DNA of 64,000 nt from Dipteris shenzhenensis (taxonomy: Eukaryota; Polypodiophyta; Polypodiopsida; Gleicheniales). This document shows positions 44,902 through 56,788 of this stretch, piece by piece. The number at the start of each line of letters is the position of its first letter. The first letter of the stretch is position 1. The notes beneath the pieces are model-generated. The model searched no databases and was not told the DNA's origin. It saw only the letters and a list, made by a program, of their open reading frames with translations. The stretch is taken from the NCBI GenBank assembly GCA_047967505.1, contig CM106540.1. One strand, 5' to 3'. Both the position numbers and the translations under genes were made by a program.

Positions 44902-45484
44902 TGAACACTTATTTCATTAATTTTGGACTTGTCAATGTACAATTTCATTTTTACAAATACTTTTGGACTAGTTTTTGGATAGAATTTAAGAAAAAACCCA
45001 CTCTTCAAAGCATAGATGAAAACATAAAAACAAGCAAATTTTTAGAGATTTTAAAGGAGGTGAAATCAAAATTATAAAATTTAATGTGCCATAGATAAGT
45101 TACACCCAAAGATAAGATTCAGCCTTGATTCAACACTTGTAAACTCTCGTAATATTTATAATGGTGTTAACAAACACCTTCAAAAGTTACATTAAGCAAA
45201 TTGTCATAATATTTATAATGGTGTTAACAAACACCTTCAAGTTACAATATTAAGCAAACTCTTGCAATATTAAATGTCTGAGGAGAAGAACATAATAATT
45301 GTTCGTAATCAAATTTTCACTTCCAAGTATCGATTCCCAATGCTCCACTCACTTAAAGTAGATCATTCCCAATGCTCCAATCACTTTATTCCAAACCTTT
45401 CATTTCACACTATCGGTTAACCGTTCACCCACACTCATCTGTGAAAACACACTATGGTGCTCACCCATCCTTATGATAACAAAC
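44902..45484. other. spacer with a 58-bp tandem repeat
   Basis: AATATTTATAATGGTGTTAACAAACACCTTCAA occurs in tandem at about 45150-45182 and 45208-45240 (each copy quoted as a loose match), followed by a partial third. No gene was seen. Confidence 0.6.
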
Positions 45485-45753
45485 TGTTGGAGAAGTGAAA
45501 GAAAAGCATGGAGCTGAACACAAAACAAGAGAATGCTCATAGAATGAAGAAGGGTGAGGTCCATCTGTAGACACCTCTACATGAGCCACCAAGCTCCGCA
45601 ATCATCTCTTCAATCAGCTCGTAGAATCTCTCAATTAGCCTATATGGCATCTACCACCACCTAACAATGCTTATGGGCACCTAACTGTGCCTCTAGCACA
45701 CACACATAGAACCCAAGGTGTGCCTGGGGCATGCACCTTGAGATATTCCAACA
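45485..45753 (-). repeat. 3' LTR of CopE
   Basis: It has perfect 7-bp terminal inverted repeats TGTTGGA...TCCAACA. It is followed at 45754-45769 by AACCCCCCCTCAAGGG, which is a purine tract on the minus strand. Confidence 0.8.
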
Positions 45754-46125
45754 AACCCCCCCTCAAGGGAATGCCTCAAGCTATGTCAAGGATACATCTA
45801 GTCACATAGTGTCTCAAGCCATCTCATGGTGGTCAAGGATAAATCTATGGCTAGGATCTCATGCTAGCAAGTGTTCCCAAGGGTGTGAGGCAAACAAAGG
45901 GATACATAAGACTCCCCCCAATGGTTATCTCCCCTGCATGTACATGCACAAAATGCCTGCAGGAGGTACCATGAGGGTAAACACATACACATGGCCTACA
46001 TCATATGGTGACCAGAGGTGTTTACAAAGAACACAATAGTTTATTCCATTCATTTTGGAGGACTATTCAGGTAGAGTACCTTGACTCAACATAAAAGAGA
46101 GATATGGAGCATATGTGGAGCTGGT

Positions 46126-46341
46126 TCAAAAAGCATAATCATCATAGGAGGCCTCATCTTGTGGAGGCACATCAACCGAAAGTAAATTGGCAGTTTCTGG
46201 TTTTGTAGTTGCTTCCTTTTTGGCAACCATTATCTTGGCAATCTGCAACAAGTAAGCCATGTTGGCATTCTCTTCTATCGTAGCATAACAAAACATTGCT
46301 TCATGATTTGGCTTTCCACATATTTTGCATAAGCAAACCAT
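46126..46341 (-). pseudogene. gag fragment with CCHC zinc knuckle (CopE)
   Basis: A 71-codon frame starts VCLCKICGKPNHEAMFCY, spacing C-x2-C-x4-H-x4-C, the gag zinc knuckle. An Ala/Lys/Thr-rich and then acidic tail (DDYAF) follows before the stop. There is no RNA-binding N-terminal gag domain upstream that I can recognise and no protease downstream. It is probably a remnant of the parent element's gag-pol junction. Confidence 0.65.
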
Positions 46342-47200
46342 GAGAGGGTCTAACCCAAGAATTGGGCAGTGTCTACTCTCTTACAAGGCTAGAAAAAACT
46401 TAAAAGCTTCAAAGTACAAGCATTTGGTGTAGCAAAAATTTGTAACCAAATTCCATAATAAAAATCATAGCGGAAATGATACTTCAACTTGCATGCTTCA
46501 TAGAGGTGGCTAAATGAAGTATTCCAAGCAAATCTAGGTATAGCAACCTAAAGGAAAGTTGTAGCCACAATTGTATTGATGCTATTCAACACTTTAAAAT
46601 ATCAAAAATGCCAAAGTAGCATCTAATGTAGCACCAAATTCACAACATTGTCAAAACTGTCCAAAACAGAGGCCTGATCTTTGAGGGCTTAGATCTCCTT
46701 CTTTAGAGCAAAGAAAAGAGGGCATTTTGGCTCAAATGAAAGCTCTAATATAGGCGCACTTCTAGAGTAGAGGGTGTATGGAATGGTCGTGTAGGTTGCT
46801 AGCTGGAACTTCGTCAACGTCGACTAGTTTTTTGCTCCGTTCTCCTCGAATACAACCATTGCTGCTCAAACTTGAACACAAGAGACTCCAAAGTATGGGA
46901 AAGCTTCCTCTAAAAGGAATTAGAGAGAGTTGGAGTAGAAAAGGAGAATACGCGAAAGAGAGCATCAACGAAATTCGGGGAATGGCGACCAGCAGCGACC
47001 ATCATTCTCTAATTCCTTGCATGTGGAAGGTCGCCTATATGAAGGGTCTCTCCAGCCAGAAGGACTCTAGAAGAGGTCACTTGTAGGAGGAGAATTCAGC
47101 CTTCCAAGTGGTTGGCCAAAAAGGGGCAAAATGGAGAGGAAGGTGGAGCTGGGGAAGAAGATGATGACATGGCATAAATGGGCTCAACGAGGATCATAGT
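46342..47200 (-). other. CopE leader region
   Basis: No convincing coding was found. Frames at 46762-47086 are short and unmatched. Confidence 0.45.
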
Positions 47201-47212
47201 GCTCTAATACCA
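47201..47212 (-). other. tRNA-iMet-like primer binding site of CopE
   Basis: On the minus strand TGGTATTAGAGC differs by one base from the canonical TGGTATCAGAGC. It touches the 5' LTR. Confidence 0.8.
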
Positions 47213-47391
47213 TGTTGGAGAAGTGAAAGAAAAGCATGGAGCTGAACATAAAACAAGGGAATGCTCATAGAATGAAGAAGGGTGAGATCCATATGTAGAC
47301 ACCTCTACATGAGCCACTAAGCTCCATAATCATCTCTTCAATCAGCTCCTAGAATCTCTCAATTAGCCTATGTGGCATCTATCACCACCTA
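47213..47391 (-). repeat. truncated 5' LTR of CopE
   Basis: It matches 45485-45663 with about ten differences and then stops abruptly at CACCACCTA. The remaining 90 bp of the LTR are absent from both sides of CopC. Confidence 0.8.
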
Positions 47392-47622
47392 TTGTTACTA
47401 AACTTGTCTTCTTCCATCCTAGTCCTTCCACAAACACTCTCTTCTTTCTTCCATCCTAGTCCTTCTGCAAGCACTTTCTTCTTCCATCTCTCTTTCTTTA
47501 TCATCTCCCCACCCATGGATATATATAACATCATTGGAGACGTGGAGTCAGGAATTAATAGTCCCAAAGAATGAATTGCTAACCAAAGAGCAAGGAGAGA
47601 GGGAAGAATTCAATAAGGCTCT
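47392..47622. other. spacer between CopE and CopC
   Basis: It has two direct copies of CTTCTTCCATCCTAGTCCTTC-like sequence (47408 and 47447) and ends with the CopC target duplication GCTCT (47618-47622). Confidence 0.5.
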
Positions 47623-47803
47623 TGAGAGTGCTCTCAACGGAAGCAAGAACGGAAGAGGGAGAGAGAGCGAAAGAGAGAGACAGAGAGCCACACAAGTTTT
47701 GGTGGGTGCAGAACCACCCTAATCTTCTTTTTCATTCATTTATATATGTGTTTGAGTATTGTACATAACCGGGGTTAAGGCACAGTGACCTTTAACCCCC
47801 ATA
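47623..47803 (-). repeat. 3' LTR of CopC (181 bp)
   Basis: On the plus strand it runs from TGAGAGTG to CCCCCATA. The last dinucleotide is TA, so the minus-strand 3' LTR begins TA instead of TG. One other difference from the 5' LTR is in the GA tract (GCGAAAG against GCGAGAG). Confidence 0.93.
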
Positions 47804-47814
47804 ACCTCCCACTT
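47804..47814 (-). other. polypurine tract of CopC
   Basis: The minus strand AAGTGGGAGGT touches the 3' LTR and is identical to CopB. Confidence 0.7.
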
Positions 47815-47856
47815 AAAGGACAATGTGCCTTTAAGGGAGAATAACTAGTGAGCATA

Positions 47857-50800
47857 CTATCCAATGCCCATCAATACACGACAATACTCAAACCGCTGAC
47901 TAGGTAGACTCTTCGTCAGCATATCTGCAGGGTTATCGTCTGTATGAACCTTGACAAGCTCTATGCGCTTGTCCTCAAGTACCTCCCTGATGAAATGGTA
48001 CCTGACCTCAATGTGTTTGGTCTTTGCATGAAAGACCGGATTCCGTGCTAGCTGAATAGCACTCATGGAATCACTATGCAATGTCGGTACACCTGTATGA
48101 ATCCCCAAATCTCCCACTAGCCGATCAAGCCATATAGCCTCCTTGCAACCCTCTGTGGCTGCAACATACTCAGCCTCTGTGGTAGACAAAGCAACGCACT
48201 TCTGTGCGCGAGACATCCATGACACTGCACCACCTGCAAAGGTGAACACATAACCAGAGGTGGATCTCCTACTATCCACATGCCCTGCATAGTCTGAATC
48301 TGTGTACCCAAGTACACGCATGTCTCCTTTTCCAAAGAAAATGCACATCTCCTTGGTACCCTTCATGTACCTCATGATGCACTTAACTGCCTCCCAATGC
48401 CTCTTTCCTGGATTAGCCATATATCGGCTAACAACTCCCACTGCAAATGCAATGTCTGGTCTAGTAGCTATCATAGCATACATAAGACTCCCAACCGCTG
48501 ATGCATAAGGAACCTTGGCCATCATGGCCCTCTCCTCATCTGATTTGGGACTATCTGTATGACTCAGTTTCACATATGGAGGCAATGGAGTACTCACTGC
48601 CTTCCCCCCCTCCATATTGAAACGCTGCAATACTTTTGTAACATACTCTTTTTGTGAAAGCCAAAGGAGTTTCCTACTCCGATCACGCGTGATGCGCATA
48701 CCAAGAATATGACCTGCAAGTCCCAAATCCTTCATATCAAAGGCCTCATGCAACTTGGCCTTTAATGCATCTAGCTCATAAGTGTTCTTGCTAGCCAATA
48801 GCATATCATCCACATATAGTGCCAAGATTATCAGGCTACTATCCTTAGCCCTTTTAGTGTAGAGGCAGTGATCAATTTCACTCCTTCTAAAACCCTGGGA
48901 CCGAATGAAAGCATCAAACTTCTGATACCATTCTCTAGGTGCTTGCTTAAGACCATAGAGACTCTTCTTCAGTTTGCAAACTAAATGCTCTTTGCCCTTT
49001 TCTTCAAAGCCTTCCGGCTGCACCATGTAAATTTCCTCATGCAAATCCCCATGCAAGAAAGCTGTCTTGACATCCATTTGCATAAGCTCCATATCCTCTA
49101 CTGCCACTAGTCCAAGCATGCATCTAAGTGTGGTCATCTTCACAACCGGAGAGAATATCTCATCAAAGTCCACACCCTTCTCTTGCTTGAACCCTTTAGC
49201 AACCAAACGGGCCTTGTATCTAGGCACATCATCACCTGTGACATTCATTTTGTAGACCCATTTACATGGCAATGCTTTCTTTCCATGTGGCAAAGAAACC
49301 AAGTCCCAAGTCTTATTCTTCATAAGTGAACTCATCTCTGATTGCATAGCATACTCCCACTTGCGTTGATCCTCACGCATCATAGCCTCTTTGTAGCAAG
49401 AAGGCTCCCCGCAATCAGTAAGCATCACATAGTCTACCCCTGGAACAAACCTATCAGGTGGTCTAGACACTCTAGATGATCTTCTCAAGGGCATTTCAGC
49501 TTGCTGTCCCACTTGCATATCAGCCACATTTGGCTCATCATTTCCACCAATAGATGATCCATCATCTACCCTTGATTGTATACCTGTGGGAGTACTTGGT
49601 TGTACCATTTCTTGCACATTTGGTGCATGGACAGCTTGCTGTCTATCAACATATGCAGGTGGATTCACATCCTGGAAAGTGATTCTCCTCATTTCCACAT
49701 CCCTCATGGGTGCCTTATGCATCTTCTTCTCATTGAAGACCACATCATGGCTGCGTATGATCTTCTTTGCTTCTGGATCCCAGAGACGATAGCCCATCTC
49801 TCCACTTTCACCATAACCTAGAAAGATGCATTTCCTAGACTTAGGATCTAGCTTCTTTCGAAGCTCTTTTGGCACATGTGCATATGCCTCACACCCAAAT
49901 ATACGCAAATGAGAGTAAGAGGGCTTCTTGCCACTCCACGCCTCTTCAGGAATACCACCATCCAAACTCTTACTAGGTGATCTATTGATCACATGCACTG
50001 CAGTCTTCATTGCCTCAGCCCAAAAATTACTAGAAAGACTTGCATTGGAAAGCATGCATTGCAACCTTTCTTGAATGGTACGATTCATCTTTTCTGCAAC
50101 TGGATTTTGCTCTGGAGTACGAGGGGATGTGAGCTCCCTCTTAATCCCACGTGTATCACAGAAATGCTGAAAGTCATGAGAGAGATACTCTCCACCATTG
50201 TCAGTCCGTAGGCATTTAAGCATTCTACCTGACTGATTCTCAACCAAGGCCAGCCATTTCTGAAATACCTGGAACACATCACTCTTCCGAGCTATAGCAT
50301 AAGCCCACACTTTCCTAGTTGCATCATCAATGAATGTCACATAGTATTCAGCCCCGCCTAATGACCGTGTAGGCATGGGACCACATACGTCTGAATGCAC
50401 CAAATCAAGCATTTCAAACTCTTTCTTTCCCCTTCTTTTATGGGCTGATTTAGTCTGCTTCCCATAGAGACAGTGCTCACAAAATTCAAAATCAGAGAAA
50501 CTCAAATGCGGTACATAACCCAAACGGCATAAGAGTTTCATTCCATTCTGGCTCATGTGCCCCAACCTGCAATGCCACAAAGAAGTGCTTGGCTGCTCGG
50601 TTATTGCAACAACATGATCAAATACCCCTGATACATGTAAGGGATACAAAGTCCCACACTTGGCACCCCTGGCCAAAAGCATAGAGCCCTTTTGAATTTT
50701 CCAACTCTGAAAGCGAAAAGTGGTGTGAAAACCAGCATCATCTAGTTGACCCACTGAAATAAGACTCTTGGTCAGCTTAGGCACATGTCTCACATGTTTC

Positions 50801-51921
50801 AAAACAAATGCAGACCCATTTGCAAAAGAAAACTTTATGTCACCTGCTCCCACTATGTCACATGCATAGTCATTTCCAAGATGCACACAACCTGTCTTTC
50901 CACTATCATAAGTGGAGAACCATTCCCTATGGGGAGTAACATGGAATGAAGCACCAGAATCCAAAATCCAATCCTGGGAATATGCATCATCTGAAGTGGT
51001 AAGCAACTCTGCAGATAAACTAGACATGAAGAGAACATCATTGTCACTATCACGTGTGACTGCATTGATCTCCTCGATCTTCACTTTTCCTTTGTCCTCC
51101 CTTGGACTCTCTTCCTTTTGATTTGCACCCCAATTTGCATTCTTTTTCTTATCCTTTTGCTCTCTTTTCAGCTTGTAGCAATCCTTTTTCATATGGCCCT
51201 TCTTGCCACAGTGGTAACACTCAATGTTCCATGCCCTAGATTTGCTACGAGACTTCCCTCTTTCTTGGGACTTCCCCCTGAATTGTGATCTGCCCCTTTG
51301 CACATTTAAGGCTGCATCCTGCTTGTTGCCATCCATAGACTTCCGTCTAATCTCCTCGGCCAACAAGCTACCCACAACATCATCAAATTTCAGTACTCCA
51401 CCAGGTGCAGAGTTACTGACAGCTGTACGGAAGGTATCCCATGAGGATGGCAATGAACATAAGAGAAATATTGCCTTAGTCTCCGCATCAAAATTCATTT
51501 TCTGAGCCTGAAGTTGGCTGAAAATAATATTGAATTCATTCAAGTGAGAAGCAATGGAGACCCCTTCCTTCATTTGCAGTTCAAACAACCTCTTCATGAG
51601 GTAAACTTTATTAGAGGCAGTTTCCTTCTCATAAGTGGCACACAGTTTCTTCCACAAATCTTCCGTAGTCTGCTCATTTACTACTGTGAAATAAACTGAC
51701 TCTGCAAGATGAAGTCTAATAGTAGACTTTGCTAATGCATCCAACTAATTCCAATCATCCTCAGACATATCCACAGGCTTAGCTTCAATACCTACCAAGG
51801 GTTTAATCTGCTTCTTTTGAATAAGCACATCCCTTATTTGCTCTTTCCACAAAGAAAAGTTTGTCCCATCAAACTTTTTAATGCTGAAAAACTCCTTTTC
51901 AGACATGGAAGAGGATGCCAT
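47857..51921 (-). pseudogene. copia gag-pol polyprotein with a single nonsense codon (CopC)
   Basis: The ATG is at 51921 (MASSSMSEKEF). Total span is 1355 codons including the terminal TAG at 47857. In order: gag (1-230), CCHC knuckle CYHCGKKGHMKKDC (residues 235-248), protease DSGA (321-324), GAG-pre-integrase WHCRLGH...CEHCLYGK, integrase D/D/E at 511, 574 and 610 (35 residues between the last two), RT YVDD (1036-1039), and RNase H ending NPADMLTKSLPSQRF. All catalytic motifs are present. The only lesion seen is TAG at 51745-51747 (codon 59), where CopB has a sense codon. The stop lies in gag, so a full protein needs readthrough; otherwise the copy is dead. Confidence 0.93.
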
Positions 51922-53346
51922 GATGCAAATGAAACAAAATCCCAAATGCTAGTGCCTGCAAGAGAGAATCACACGAAATACCAGGTGCACCCAAATGTGT
52001 ATGCCACAATAGACTGAAATATCACCAAAATTCAAAGCTCAAAGCATCAAAAGATGCATCTGACTCATGTGCATATACTATGCATCCATATGAGCAAATC
52101 TGGCCCAAAAGAAAATGCCAATAAGTGCCAAATGACTCAAGCATAAACACCGTCCACTGGCATATGCATCAATAATATCTCATCCAAGAGAGCATAGCAC
52201 TATCAGTGCATCACCTGCAATGTGTCAAAGCTGTCCCTCAGCATAAAATAGCATCCATGTGCAAAGCGTCCATAAAAATAGCATCCCACAAGGCAATTTG
52301 GGCCTATCAGCGCATCCAACAAGGACCGCAATGCATCCAAATGGCCTATAAATCATCCACTGCAACCCAATACATACCATGAATGAGCGCACACTGCTCA
52401 AACTGCAACCAGAGTGATCTGCATAAGGTATGCTCAAGAAATCATAGTCCCACGGTAATGAGCGCTACTGAAAATAGAACCTGAGATGCCTCAAAACATG
52501 GGCGCCATTGCATAATCGGAATCAGCAAGAAAATCTGCAAATATCTCTCTTCTGCCAGAACTCCAAAATCCCAACCGATGAGTGAGAAATGGAAGTCAAC
52601 ACTTATCCACTGCCATGTGGCATAAATCTAAGGTTTCAAAACCTTAGAATGAAAAAATGCATACCAGAGAGACGAAATCGAATACACAGAGATCTATAAC
52701 TCTGAAAATCCTCCACCAAATCGCGCAAGAACTGATAGGTAGGGGTTTTTGGGCGTCCGGAACGCAATGGGACAGACGGTTTTGGAAACCGTGGTCTCAA
52801 TCACTAGGTCCAACACACGGATTGAAAAACGTTTTTGGAAACAGAGCTATCTGTAAACTCCACCGGAGTGCGAATGATGAGCAACATAGAAGTTTTAGGA
52901 CCTCCTGAGTCCACCGGAACTGACAGATCTGCAAATGGTTGCTCCAAACTTGAGTTCCAACACCCGGGCAAAAAACGCAGGAACTGATACAGTGAGTCAG
53001 AAATCCACTGAAATGATCCCAGATTCAAGAATGAAGGTGTTTCCAAGCTCCTAAAGTAATGTGGACACCAAAAGCAAGCAATAGTTGCCTCTACAAGTCA
53101 ATACGGAGTCTCTGTCATCGAACGGAACAGGGAAAAGCTCAAAAAACGACTTTTTCTTTGAAAGCTCTTAACAGGCTCTCAAAACCACTTTTTAAAGCCA
53201 AAGTGACTTTTCCAAAGGTTCCTCCAAGGTCTCTGCACACTCGGATGCAAGTAAAGTCACCCACAAAGCTTCCCACAAAGCTTCTCCTTCCTCCCACAGA
53301 GCTGCTGAGCTTCAAGCATTCACGCACGCTCAGCTAGATCACCCGG
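51922..53346 (-). other. long 5' leader of CopC
   Basis: It is about 1.4 kb, collinear with 7030-8454 in CopB, with scattered substitutions. No frame is conserved between the two copies that would suggest an extra protein. Confidence 0.8.
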
Positions 53347-53358
53347 GCTCTGATACCA
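53347..53358 (-). other. tRNA-iMet primer binding site of CopC
   Basis: An exact TGGTATCAGAGC lies on the minus strand, two bases from the 5' LTR. Confidence 0.95.
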
Positions 53359-53360
53359 GT

Positions 53361-53541
53361 TGAGAGTGCTCTCAACGGAAGCAAGAACGGAAGAGGGAGA
53401 GAGAGCGAGAGAGAGAGACAGAGAGCCACACAAGTTTTGGTGGGTGCAGAACCACCCTAATCTTCTTTTTCATTCATTTATATATGTGTTTGAGTATTGT
53501 ACATAACCGGGGTTAAGGCACAGTGACCTTTAACCCCCACA
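53361..53541 (-). repeat. 5' LTR of CopC (181 bp)
   Basis: On the minus strand it reads TGTGGGGG...CACTCTCA with intact TG/CA ends. It is followed on the plus strand by the duplication GCTCT. Confidence 0.95.
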
Positions 53542-53560
53542 GCTCTCCATTGACACAGAT

Positions 53561-53584
53561 GGAGAGAGAGAGAGAGAGAGAGAG
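53561..53584. repeat. GA microsatellite
   Basis: A run of GA dinucleotides lies just outside CopC. Confidence 0.85.
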
Positions 53585-53712
53585 TTGATGCACAAAGGCA
53601 CGCAGAGAGGGAGGAGACTGTAAAGATAGCAGAGAGAAAAATACTTTTATGGAATATTATGAAATCACGATAAGATCTGATAGACCTCTTAAGTAACCTT
53701 TGGTATCACAGC

Positions 53713-53904
53713 ATGCGGTATGGAAAATTTGATGAAAATGCTAAAGAAAAAATAAGGGCCTCACAAAGAAATTATCAAAAAACAATCTGTGACTACTTGA
53801 ATTTCTTCCTTCATTGTAATTATGATGAGGATACAGACATGGATTAGGTGGAAGATTGGGTTGCTGAGCAGATAAGAGAGACTAATGATGAGATCTTCTA
53901 GTAT
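53713..53904 (+). pseudogene. short acidic reading frame, unrecognised
   Basis: From an ATG, one plus-strand frame reads MRYGKFDENAKEKIRASQRN ... LHCNYDEDTDMD. It has a TAG near 53848, then continues VEDWVAEQIRETNDEIF to a second TAG. About 64 codons look protein-like (charged, balanced). No family is recognised; it may be an exon relic. Confidence 0.3.
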
Positions 53905-54479
53905 GGTCTCAGTGGCCTATAATAGTCCATAATATTATTTTGTATTCTCTGCAGCAAGCCTAGTAGGGCTGAGCAAATCATATTAGAATTGCTAATATAG
54001 TTTGTTTTTGAGTCGTAAATTCTAATCAAGTGTGGCTCTTATGACTCTATAATGTTATAAACTTTGACCCTGTAGCATAATTTGAGTAATTTTATTGTTT
54101 TGAGTCGCAAATTCTCATTAAGTGTATCCCTGATGTTTGTCCCTTATGTATTCATGAGTAAATGCCCCTTATGTATTCACATATTTAATTAAATCAACCA
54201 AAATAATATTGTGAGACAAGGAAAACAAGTCACACATTTAATATGTATTCATGATAAATGCTCATTATGTATCTATGAGTAAATGTCCATTATCTATTCA
54301 CACATTTAATTAAATCAACAAAAATAACATTATTAGCAACAAAATCACAAATACAAAGTTTTGTGACTTTGCACTTGTACATGCATCACTTGCCAATAAA
54401 GTTTTTCTAAAGTTTTTCTTACTTCAAAATAAACTCATGTATATGCTAAACTCCTCTACATGCGTCACAATGAAGTGGA
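53905..54479. other. AT-rich spacer with loose repeats
   Basis: Words such as TATGTATTCA and CATTTAATTAAATCAAC recur near 54143-54200 and 54245-54320 with a spacing of about 110 bp. No gene was seen. Confidence 0.5.
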
Positions 54480-55245
54480 CTCTGATGCTTGTTATCGACT
54501 CCGTTTTGTTGCTTTGGAAGTAGATTCTTTCTCTCAAGGCTTTGATTCTTTTGGCGTATATGGACTCTTCCTTTGGGCATAGAGTTTATCTACTTCCAAG
54601 TGTGGAATTGGTTGTGATGGTTTAGGCATAGAATCCATTGGAGGTATTGATTCTCTGGGCAGATATTGAATCTCTGCTTTTGAGTGTGGGCTAGATTGTG
54701 ATTCCTTGGGCATAGGCTCCTCTGGAGGTTGTGATGCATGTGGCATAGAATGAATCTCTACTTCCACTCGTGGACTCTACTGGGATGCTTTGGGCATAGA
54801 CTCCCCTAAATGTTGTGATGCTTTAGCCATAGATTGAGTCTCTACTTCCGTGAGTGGACTCCGTTGTGATGATTTGGGTTTAGGCTCCTTGGGTATATGT
54901 TGAATCTCTACTTTTGCGGCTGGGGACTCAATTGTGATGTAGACTCCTTTAAAGGTTGTGATGGATTGGGAGTATATTGAGTCTCTACTTCTTGGAGAGC
55001 CTTTGATGTAGACTTGGGTGTCTCATTACTTTAATTGGAGGTTGAGCAATTACGTATTGAATGGTATGAGCCACAGATGTATATAGTTCTGCATCATAAT
55101 ATGTATACATTGAGGATTGTGAGCCCTTCACATCAAATATTTCAACGAGGAGCAACTTGCTATTGTAGCACACTCTCCATGCATAGATGTGTGCATCATT
55201 TTTCCCTACAACCTTGCATCTTTGTAAGTCCATTGATTCTTGCAA
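54480..55245 (-). pseudogene. unrecognised minus-strand gene, Pro/Ser repeat tail
   Basis: A frame at 54985-55245 (KVVGKNDAHIYAWRVCYNSKLLL...) passes into a tail at 54534-54960. The tail is built of about 24-residue repeats of the type E-I-x-x-x-P-x-x-S-x-P-P...P-K-E-S-Q-S-S-P-H, encoded by 72-bp tandem units. Stops and shifts separate the pieces. It lies downstream of, and on the same strand as, the fragments at 56066-58363, so it may be the C-terminus of one gene. The function is unknown. Confidence 0.4.
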
Positions 55246-55330
55246 GTCACAATCCTACTTTGTGACTTGTTCAATTGCACTTATTAACCTTGATGTAGAC
55301 CTATCCATCATAACATACAAGGGAATGAAT

Positions 55331-55654
55331 AAGTGCATCACAAAAGATACATACCATAAAAGTTACAATGCATTAAGAGTAAACTTACATTAACTCATTA
55401 CCATGGTATCTTGCCATTGAATAGGCAAAATAACATTTCTTGGCCTGTAGGTCCAAATCCACCAAACTCCAATGTAAACTGCATGGCCAATTAAGTGCAT
55501 TGCAAAAGATACATACCATAAAAGCTACAATGCATTAAGAGTAAACTTACACTAACACATTGCCATGGTATCTTGTCATTGAATAGGCAAAATAACATTT
55601 CTTGGCTTGTAGGTCCAAAACCACCAAACTCCAATGTAAACTACATGGCCAATT
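55331..55654. repeat. 162-bp tandem duplication
   Basis: 55331-55492 and 55493-55654 are similar copies, sharing GTGCAT..CAAAAGATACAT, GAATAGGCAAAATAACATTTC and ACATGGCCAATTAAG. By position they sit in a likely intron or non-coding part of the surrounding minus-strand gene relic. Confidence 0.85.
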
Positions 55655-56065
55655 AAGAATCTTTATTATTTGACATCTTACTTCTAGCAAAAGTAAATAC
55701 GAGCTTGGGGTTTCACTTACTCGTCATAATATGGAAAAATGATAACTCGTACGTTGTCCATATTGAGAGATTGCAGCGAGGTGCAAATATCTCCTATGGA
55801 CTTTTTATTATTATTGAGCCATGTAGAAAGCAAGGAATCTATGACATATACATGCTTTCCAAAAACTGTAGGAAACCAAGATATAATTATATTGCATAAA
55901 AAAATAAACGAACATTAGCTCATTAGATTAATCAAAATATAAATACTAAGCCAAAATAAAGTTTGTATCAAACCTGAGGGTGGCCATTATAACTTTATCA
56001 TTAACCTCTTCCTCTTGATATCTGAGGATTTTAATCTCTTCTTCACCAAATGATAAATATTAAGG
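55655..56065. other. spacer within the minus-strand gene relic
   Basis: No convincing exon was seen; AT-rich, possibly intronic. Confidence 0.35.
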
Positions 56066-56278
56066 CTACTGTCTAATGAGAACCTGAGCATCAAAGTTGC
56101 TTCCCATTTCTTGTAGCTTAGACAAATCTTCAAAATTCTTCAACGTCAGCTGCACCATCCTTATATGATCTGAGTTCCCATATAAGCCAAGTAGTTGACT
56201 CTCTATGTTAGGAAAGTATTTCAATGATCCTCTTATTGCCTCAAACATTTCCATTTCAGTTTTTCCAGCAGTCACCAT
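56066..56278 (-). pseudogene. unrecognised minus-strand gene, helical fragment
   Basis: A 70-codon frame, TAGKTEMEMFEAIRGSLKYF ... GNSDHIRMVQLTLKNFEDL, is amphipathic and looks like a real exon. No family is recognised. It is on the strand of, and between, the other fragments. Confidence 0.35.
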
Positions 56279-56788
56279 ATTGATTAAACTTGAAGGAAAT
56301 ATTGTGGCCTTCCCGACATCAAATCCACGTGCAATAATTTCTTCGTCCTTCCCCTTTTCCGTCTATAAAAATTACAAAAGCTTGTGAGATTAATAGGTTA
56401 TAGTTAATGTTGGGATAAGTATGGTCAAGGGCTTGCTCTATGGTGCATGTGTGCATCTAGGGGAGTCACATGTGTGTTTGTGTGTGTTGTAAAGGCACAT
56501 CAAGTGCTATGATGTGTCTAGTGTGTGACCTAAGTGATGATGTAAGACAAAGGCAATCCCACTGATGTAGGGATTGATTCCCACTGATGTAGGGGCTGAT
56601 TGCCACTTATGTAGGGAAGGTATTACCTTCTCCCCCTTTCTATAAGAGAGAGTCATCTCTCTCACAATCGATAATAGAGAACTACCATCTTTCTTTCATT
56701 GTGCTCTCACACCTCTTGCAAGATGCATCTATTCTATCCTATGGGATTCTATAGTTAAATCTAATGCTTTTAAAAGAAAAAAAAATTA
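56279..56788. other. probable intron or spacer
   Basis: It contains a short tandem word (CCACT(G/T)ATGTAGGG three times at 56560-56615) and nothing coding. Confidence 0.4.

Larger units (their letters stand above)
45485..47391 (-). mobile_element. CopE: short non-autonomous copia-like element, 5' LTR truncated
   Basis: The 3' LTR is 45485-45753 (269 bp, ends TGTTGGA/TCCAACA). The 5' LTR, matching its first 180 bp, is 47213-47391. The minus-strand primer site TGGTATTAGAGC abuts the 5' LTR, and a purine tract abuts the 3' LTR. The interior is only 1.46 kb and contains a gag scrap with a zinc knuckle but no pol. It could be a deletion derivative mobilised in trans. Confidence 0.8.
47623..53541 (-). 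mobile_element. CopC: complete Ty1/copia LTR retrotransposon
   Basis: 181-bp LTRs at 47623-47803 and 53361-53541 differ at two positions by eye. The 5-bp target duplication GCTCT flanks the element (47618-47622, 53542-53546). It is a sister of CopB, with near-identical interior, leader and LTRs; its LTR is 11 bp longer because of a GA-rich insert. The polyprotein frame is continuous except for one stop codon near its start. It is the most complete member of this family in the window. Confidence 0.97.

Noticed and set aside
48117-51505. Open frames on the plus strand and in alternate frames within CopC and CopB
   Set aside because: Antisense or shifted shadows of the polyprotein; the same shadows occur in both copies because the copies are nearly identical.
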